Notes under the pieces: generated by a model | Seen by the model: only the letters and a program-made list of their open reading frames with translations | Databases searched by the model: none | What the model was told of the DNA's origin: nothing | In this document: positions 13,745 to 17,807 of the stretch, in pieces | How the letters are laid out: each line of letters opens with the position of its first letter | Position numbering within the stretch: position 1 is the stretch's first letter | Assembly (NCBI GenBank): GCA_037446915.1 | Contig: JBBIHP010000061.1 | Location: forward strand, 1-17,807 | Reading direction: 5' to 3' | Length of the DNA: 17,807 nucleotides | DNA from: DSXH01 sp037446915 | GTDB taxonomy: Bacteria; Bacteroidota; Ignavibacteria; Ignavibacteriales; Melioribacteraceae | Position numbers and translations under genes: made by a program

Positions 13745-14798
13745 TGCTTTCAATCCGGGTTATAAGCAGTAGTATAATAGAATCTGATAAGAACTTCCTG
13801 AGTCTCTTAAACCTCTTACAGTCGGCTGATGATTTCCAGGTATAGTTGATTATTTTTTTGAATTCGGGAAAAAGGGAAGTAACCCTGTTAATTTCTGATG
13901 CACGTTCGAATTTGTTTTTTTCAATAAACTTGTTGAAACGTGAAATGAGGAATGGAGAAATTATTACAAACCAGACAAATGTTACAACAATTGAACGTAA
14001 CAACATTATTAAAATTTCATAGGAACGGTTCTTTTCAAAACCGGGTTCAAAATAGGTTAATATCATTAGTGATATAAAGAAAACTATTAGCACTATTCCG
14101 GATTTTTTCTTCCACCATCGTTTCTTTTTATGTAATTCCTTCCGGGCAAATAAGTCTTCTGTTAAATAATTCCTAAATGCTTCTGTTAACAAGTAACTTT
14201 TTTCTCTCAATTTATGGGGTAGAGCTGCCGCTTTTGATGCAAAGTAAATGCCAGCGGCAACATGAACTAATGAGTAAATACTGATCAAAATAATTGAGAA
14301 ACTTATTGTGTAACCGTAAATATCTATTTTAAGCTGAAGCAGAATATAATTGACAAAGTCATCTATCGATTCCCATAAAGTATTACCGAAGATTATTGTG
14401 AGTAATATAAATTTTTGGAGAGCAGAAAACAGAAGGGCAAAAAATCCTAATAAACCGGCAGCAATTTTTTTAATTTTAATAATGGAAAAGAAAAGGTAGC
14501 CGAGCAAACCTTGTAAACCGACGGCAAAATATGCAGCTAAAGGAGTATGCGGACTTATAATTGCTTTTATAACAATTACAGTAATTGTTGCATTTAGAAT
14601 GACAGTTTTTTTTTGTGAATAATGTGCAAGTAGGGTTATGAAAATAACAGCGGCACTTCCAACGAACATTCCAGTTAAAGGAATTTTTAATGCGTGTAAA
14701 ATTCCCCCTAAAGCGGCTTCGCTGAATCCCCAAATTGCAATAATTCTTTTAGGATCAATTTGTGGTTCAAAAGAATAATTCCCGGAATTAGCGATCAA
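13737..14798 (-). CDS. Multi-pass membrane protein of unknown function (ECF-transporter-like features)
   Basis: A 353-residue integral membrane protein. The N-terminal half (about 17-195) has five to six hydrophobic helices with GFSEAALGGILHALKIPLTG and ISPHTPLAAYFAVGLQGLLGY. A strongly basic cytoplasmic-looking loop follows (about 215-232: RKELHKKKRWWKKKSG), then two more helices (about 233-290) and a basic C-terminal domain ending in a hydrophobic segment. The first half recalls substrate-binding S components of energy-coupling-factor transporters, and the second half recalls their T components, but no diagnostic motif was confirmed. The product is therefore left as unknown. It starts three bases after the upstream gene's stop and overlaps the NTPase gene downstream. 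Possible substrate: none suggested. Confidence 0.6.
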   Translation of the reverse strand: MIANSGNYSFEPQIDPKRIIAIWGFSEAALGGILHALKIPLTGMFVGSAAVIFITLLAHYSQKKTVILNATITVIVIKAIISPHTPLAAYFAVGLQGLLGYLFFSIIKIKKIAAGLLGFFALLFSALQKFILLTIIFGNTLWESIDDFVNYILLQLKIDIYGYTISFSIILISIYSLVHVAAGIYFASKAAALPHKLREKSYLLTEAFRNYLTEDLFARKELHKKKRWWKKKSGIVLIVFFISLMILTYFEPGFEKNRSYEILIMLLRSIVVTFVWFVIISPFLISRFNKFIEKNKFERASEINRVTSLFPEFKKIINYTWKSSADCKRFKRLRKFLSDSIILLLITRIESNA

Positions 14799-14801
14799 GG
14801 T

Positions 14802-15125
14802 TTATTTACCCTTTTTCTTATCCAGAATATCATCTATCCAGCTCATAACAGCCATAGCAGCCGGAAAACCGATTGTCGGAATTGAAAGTAGTGCAACCTG
14901 TCGGATTTCAGCTTTTGTTAGTTTCAATTTGAGTGCTTTTCTAACCTGAGCATGAACAGCACCTTCCATTTTTGATCCGGCAGCTAAAGCAATTTTAATT
15001 AATGCACGTGTCTTTTCATCGAGTGGTCCCTGTTTATGAACAGCATCCCCAAGATTCTCATACGCAACGGCAACTTCCGGATATTCCTTTAAAAATCTTT
15101 CAAATCTCTTTGGTAATTGTGCCAT
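14802..15125 (-). CDS. Carboxymuconolactone decarboxylase-family (AhpD-fold) protein without redox cysteines
   Basis: A 107-residue all-helical protein of the CMD/AhpD fold. Seen: LDEKTRALIKIALAAG at about 35-50, then MEGAVHAQVRKALK, where AhpD-type peroxidases carry C-x-x-C before the histidine. No cysteine occurs anywhere in the protein, so a thiol peroxidase role is excluded by sequence. LTKAEIRQVALLSIPTIGFPAAM follows, as is usual in the family. The length is normal for small single-domain members. It is the first gene of the minus-strand operon, with AGGAT about nine bases before its ATG, and is followed three bases later by the membrane protein. The function is unknown; decarboxylase activity should not be assumed from the family name. 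Confidence 0.8.
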   Translation of the reverse strand: MAQLPKRFERFLKEYPEVAVAYENLGDAVHKQGPLDEKTRALIKIALAAGSKMEGAVHAQVRKALKLKLTKAEIRQVALLSIPTIGFPAAMAVMSWIDDILDKKKGK

Positions 15126-15216
15126 TTGTATATCCTATTTGTCTATTTCTAAATTCCAAATTAATCTAAATTAATTCTACCTGCAATTAATTATTATATT
15201 TAAGTATAACGTAAGG

Positions 15217-15245
15217 TTTGAAGAATAATATTTTTTGTATTTTTG
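15217..15245 (+). promoter_or_regulatory. Candidate Bacteroidetes-type promoter of galE
   Basis: TTTG at 15217-15220 and an exact TAnnTTTG match (TATTTTTG) at 15238-15245, with a 17-bp spacer, fit the -33/-7 promoter pattern of Bacteroidota primary sigma factor. It lies 25 bp before the TTG start of galE, in the 145-bp divergent region. The region is AT-rich, so chance matches are possible. Confidence 0.5.
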
Positions 15246-15270
15246 AGTGATTCATTGAATAGAGGTTGAA

Positions 15271-16245
15271 TTGAAAATTCTTGTAACCGGTGGTGCGGGG
15301 TATATCGGCTCACATTTTGTAAATCACCTTACCGGTAAAAATGTTGATGTCGTTGTAATTGATAATCTATGCCGCGGTCATAAAGAAGCAGTTCATTCAA
15401 ATGCAGTATTCGAAAAGATTGATATTCTTGAATTCGAAAATTTATTAAAAGCATTGTCATTTCATAAGCCCGATGCAGTAGTTCATTTTGCCGCTTTCGC
15501 TTATGTTGGTGAATCCGTCGAAAATCCGCTTATGTATTATTATAACAATGTAATCGGCAGCTTCAATCTTATTAAAGCATGTAAAGAAGTTGGGGTGAAC
15601 AAATTCATTTTCTCTTCCACATGTTCTATATACGGCAACCCCGAAAAAATTCCAATTAGTGAAGATCAGAAATCCAATCCTATTAATCCTTATGCTAATA
15701 CTAAACATACAATCGAAAAAATCCTGAATGATTTTGATGATGCTTATGGTATAAAGCATATATCATTGCGATACTTCAATGCTGCTGGCGCTGATCCTTC
15801 CGGTTTGATAGGTGAAAGTCATTTACCCGAACCACATCTAATTCCAATTGTTCTTGAGACTGCCCTTGGAAAAAGGGAAAAGGTTCTTGTATTTGGAAAT
15901 GATTATTCAACTAACGACGGCACATGTATTCGCGATTATATACATGTTAATGATCTTGCCGATGCTCATCTTAAAGCAATTGACTATCTTTACAAAGTTG
16001 GAGATTCACAAATAATTAATCTTGGAACCGGTCTAGGAAACTCTGTGCTGGATATTATTAATAGAGCAATTAATATTACAGGTAAAAAAATAAATTACCA
16101 GGTTGTTGAAAGGCGGGCAGGAGATCCGGCAGTCCTGGTTGCGGATTTCAACAAGGCAGAAAAATTGTTGAATTGGAAACCGAAATTCTCAATCGATCAA
16201 ATTATTTCTACTGCATGGAATTGGCATCAAAATCCAAAATACTAA
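15271..16245 (+). CDS. galE: UDP-glucose 4-epimerase
   Basis: Interconverts UDP-glucose and UDP-galactose, cytoplasmic, NAD-dependent. Seen: the NAD-binding loop TGGAGYIGSH (residues 6-15), D31 in VVIDNLCRG, HFAAFAYVGES (72-82), the catalytic serine/threonine region FSSTCSIYG (114-122) and Y141-x3-K145 in NPYANTK. GDPAVLVAD and the final NWKPKFS are typical of GalE. The 324 residues are normal. The start is TTG 15271, supported by GAGG at 15262-15265 and because the glycine loop begins six codons later; no ATG fits. It heads a nucleotide-sugar run with rfbC nine bases downstream and ugd next, so it likely feeds envelope polysaccharide synthesis. Confidence 0.95.
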   Translation: MKILVTGGAGYIGSHFVNHLTGKNVDVVVIDNLCRGHKEAVHSNAVFEKIDILEFENLLKALSFHKPDAVVHFAAFAYVGESVENPLMYYYNNVIGSFNLIKACKEVGVNKFIFSSTCSIYGNPEKIPISEDQKSNPINPYANTKHTIEKILNDFDDAYGIKHISLRYFNAAGADPSGLIGESHLPEPHLIPIVLETALGKREKVLVFGNDYSTNDGTCIRDYIHVNDLADAHLKAIDYLYKVGDSQIINLGTGLGNSVLDIINRAINITGKKINYQVVERRAGDPAVLVADFNKAEKLLNWKPKFSIDQIISTAWNWHQNPKY

Positions 16246-16254
16246 GAGGTTAAT

Positions 16255-16803
16255 TTGATATTTGAAAAAACACCTTTAGAAGGATTACTTGTTATCAAAC
16301 CGGATCTCTTTGAAGATTCGCGTGGTTATTTTTACGAATCTTTCAATAACAAGAAGTACATCGATGGCGGAATTGCAGCTGCTTTTATTCAGGATAACAT
16401 TTCGAAATCTGTAAAGGGAACAGTAAGGGGCTTGCATTATCAAGCACCACCATTTGCACAGGGAAAATTATGTTCTGTATTATTTGGAAAAGTTCTGGAT
16501 GTTGCCGTGGATATTCGTCTCGGCTCACCTACGTTTGGTAAATATTTTTCGTGCGAACTTAGCGAAGAAAATAAATTTCAATTGTGGATTCCCGCTGGCT
16601 TTGCTCATGGATTTTCGGTGTTGTCCGATAATGCAATTTTCAGTTACAAATGTACTGCATTATATAACAAAGAGTATGAGAGAGCAATTCTATATAATGA
16701 TCCGCAATTAAATATAAACTGGAAAGTTGATAATCCCGTTGTATCAGAAAAAGATTTGAAAGCAACTCCATTCAACCGGATTGATAAAGACTTTGTCTAT
16801 TAA
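16255..16803 (+). CDS. rfbC: dTDP-4-dehydrorhamnose 3,5-epimerase
   Basis: Cupin-fold epimerase of the dTDP-L-rhamnose pathway. Seen: EDSRGYFYESF at 20-30, QDNIS followed by KGTVRGLHYQ with catalytic His61, GKVLDVAVDIR at 78-88, LWIPAGFAHGF near 120, and YNDPQLNINW at about 151-160. The 182 residues are normal for RmlC. The start is a second TTG, supported by AGAGG at 16245-16249 overlapping the galE stop region, the same layout as galE. The other rhamnose genes (rfbA, rfbB, rfbD) are not in the window; they may lie downstream or elsewhere. Closely related 3,5-epimerases act on other deoxysugars, so the exact sugar is inferred. Confidence 0.9.
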   Translation: MIFEKTPLEGLLVIKPDLFEDSRGYFYESFNNKKYIDGGIAAAFIQDNISKSVKGTVRGLHYQAPPFAQGKLCSVLFGKVLDVAVDIRLGSPTFGKYFSCELSEENKFQLWIPAGFAHGFSVLSDNAIFSYKCTALYNKEYERAILYNDPQLNINWKVDNPVVSEKDLKATPFNRIDKDFVY

Positions 16804-16818
16804 TTTTTGGGAGTATAA

Positions 16819-17807
16819 ATGAACCTTGCAGTAATTGGGAGTGGTTACGTTGGTTTGGTTACAGGAACCTGTTTTGCAGAAATGGGAAACAAAGTAATTT
16901 GTGTTGATAATGATAAAGAGAAATTGAGAAAACTAAAAGAAGGGATAGTACCGATTTATGAACCCGGGCTGGATATTCTATTCAACCGGAATATTGAAAA
17001 GAAGAGATTATTATTTTCAGATAATTTGAAAACTTCTGTATTGAATTCAGAAATTATCTTTCTTTGTTTACCTACACCGCAAGGTGAAGATGGCTCGGCA
17101 GATCTTCATCATGTCTTTCATGTCGCAAATGATATAGGTAAAATACTAAGTGAAGAAAGCTCAATTAATTTTAAAATCTTTGTTAATAAAAGCACAGTAC
17201 CGGTTGGAACAGCTCAAAAGGTCACTGAAATACTTGAAAGTTATGGAGTAAAAAATTTTGAAGTTGTTTCTAATCCCGAGTTTTTACGAGAAGGATTTGC
17301 AGTAGAAGATTTTATGAAACCGGATAGAATAGTTGTAGGTGCAAAATCGCAAAACGTTTTCGAAAGACTGAGAGAATTATATGAACCATTTGTTCGTCAG
17401 GGTAACCCGATATTCGAGATGGATCCTGAAAGCTCGGAAGTTACAAAGTATGCATCCAATTCATATCTGGCGATGAGAATTACATTTATGAATGAACTTG
17501 CAAATTTTTGTGAAGTAGTTGGTGCTAATGTTGATAATGTGCGCAAAGCAATGGGCTCCGATACAAGGATTGGCAAAAGATTTTTATTCCCCGGAATCGG
17601 TTATGGCGGTTCTTGTTTTCCTAAAGACGTTAATGCATTGATTAAAACCTCTCAGGATTTTAATTCCCCTATGAAAATTCTTAAAGTAGTTGATGAGGTA
17701 AACAAATCCCAAAAGCTTGTTATAGTAAATAAAATATTAAATCACTTTAAAAATAATATTAGCAGTAAAAAGTTTGCTGTATGGGGATTATCATTCAAAC
17801 CAAATAC
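16819..17807 (+). CDS. ugd: UDP-glucose 6-dehydrogenase, 3'-truncated by window end
   Basis: Oxidises UDP-glucose to UDP-glucuronate with two NAD. The visible 329 residues have the Rossmann start MNLAVIGSGYVGLVTG (GxGxxG at 7-12), EGIVPIYEPGL at 41-51, STVPVGTA at 125-132, SNPEFLREG at 151-159, the central helix KYASNSYLAMRITFMNE and the catalytic cysteine C266 in GYGGSCFPKD. The C-terminal NAD domain begins (AVWGLSFKP) and is cut by the window edge; the full protein should be about 435-440 residues. TGGGAG lies five bases before the ATG, 15 bp after rfbC. Its product is a precursor of acidic polysaccharides, consistent with galE and rfbC beside it. The truncation is the window edge, not a mutation. 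Confidence 0.95.
   Translation, partial: MNLAVIGSGYVGLVTGTCFAEMGNKVICVDNDKEKLRKLKEGIVPIYEPGLDILFNRNIEKKRLLFSDNLKTSVLNSEIIFLCLPTPQGEDGSADLHHVFHVANDIGKILSEESSINFKIFVNKSTVPVGTAQKVTEILESYGVKNFEVVSNPEFLREGFAVEDFMKPDRIVVGAKSQNVFERLRELYEPFVRQGNPIFEMDPESSEVTKYASNSYLAMRITFMNELANFCEVVGANVDNVRKAMGSDTRIGKRFLFPGIGYGGSCFPKDVNALIKTSQDFNSPMKILKVVDEVNKSQKLVIVNKILNHFKNNISSKKFAVWGLSFKPN

Noticed and set aside
1..17807. CRISPR arrays, insertion sequences, tRNA or rRNA genes
   Set aside because: No regularly spaced repeats, transposase-like proteins, terminal inverted repeats or RNA-gene signatures were seen.

Overview
The window is AT-rich Gram-negative DNA. It most likely comes from the Bacteroidota/Ignavibacteriota side of the tree, for example an Ignavibacteriales-type organism. 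The grounds are a TonB-type periplasmic energiser, a FadL-type outer-membrane protein, Tat-exported molybdoenzymes, one good Bacteroidetes-type promoter (TTTG / TAnnTTTG) and the mix of sulfur genes. The taxonomic placement is inference; no rRNA or tRNA gene is present.

Region 1 (1-1989, + strand) holds a TonB-family protein, a small protein resembling the RsbRD N-terminal sensory domain, and mobA. MobA makes the guanine-dinucleotide form of the molybdenum cofactor that the large enzyme downstream needs.

Region 2 (about 2120-8296) is a sulfur operon. A MerR-type regulator with a nine-cysteine layout (merR1) is followed by a three-subunit molybdopterin/Fe-S/NrfD membrane reductase of the polysulfide/thiosulfate reductase type, a YeeE/YedE sulfur transporter split into two overlapping genes, and a membrane-anchored rhodanese-fold protein. 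That last protein has lost the catalytic cysteine but ends in a cysteine. A clear hairpin terminator closes the operon.

Region 3 (about 8395-11691, perhaps to 13246) is a second sulfur operon. It starts with a paralogous regulator (merR2), followed by a sulfide:quinone oxidoreductase-like flavoprotein, its frequent partner DUF1641, a one-cysteine DsrC/TusE-like protein and a DsrE/DsrF/DrsH-like protein. A FadL-family outer-membrane channel follows 61 bp later.

The most interesting feature is that the two operons share a promoter block. It is about 48 bp long (2121-2168 and 8395-8442), matches at about 35 of 48 positions, and ends in the same near-perfect 22-bp palindrome just ahead of each merR. 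All nine cysteines are conserved between the two regulators. This looks like one sulfur regulon run by twin cysteine-rich MerR sensors. The reductase may spend quinol electrons on zero-valent sulfur, and the SQR may return sulfide electrons to quinone. Transporters, rhodanese-like, TusE/DsrC-like and DsrE-like proteins would handle the sulfur.

Region 4 (13289-15125, - strand) is a three-gene operon: a carboxymuconolactone-decarboxylase-fold protein, a multi-pass membrane protein of unknown function, and a THEP1-like NTPase whose gene overlaps the membrane-protein gene. It converges on the FadL gene at a perfect 11-bp-stem hairpin.

Region 5 (15217-17807, + strand) holds nucleotide-sugar genes for envelope polysaccharide: galE, rfbC and the start of ugd, which runs off the window end. 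galE and rfbC both start at TTG.
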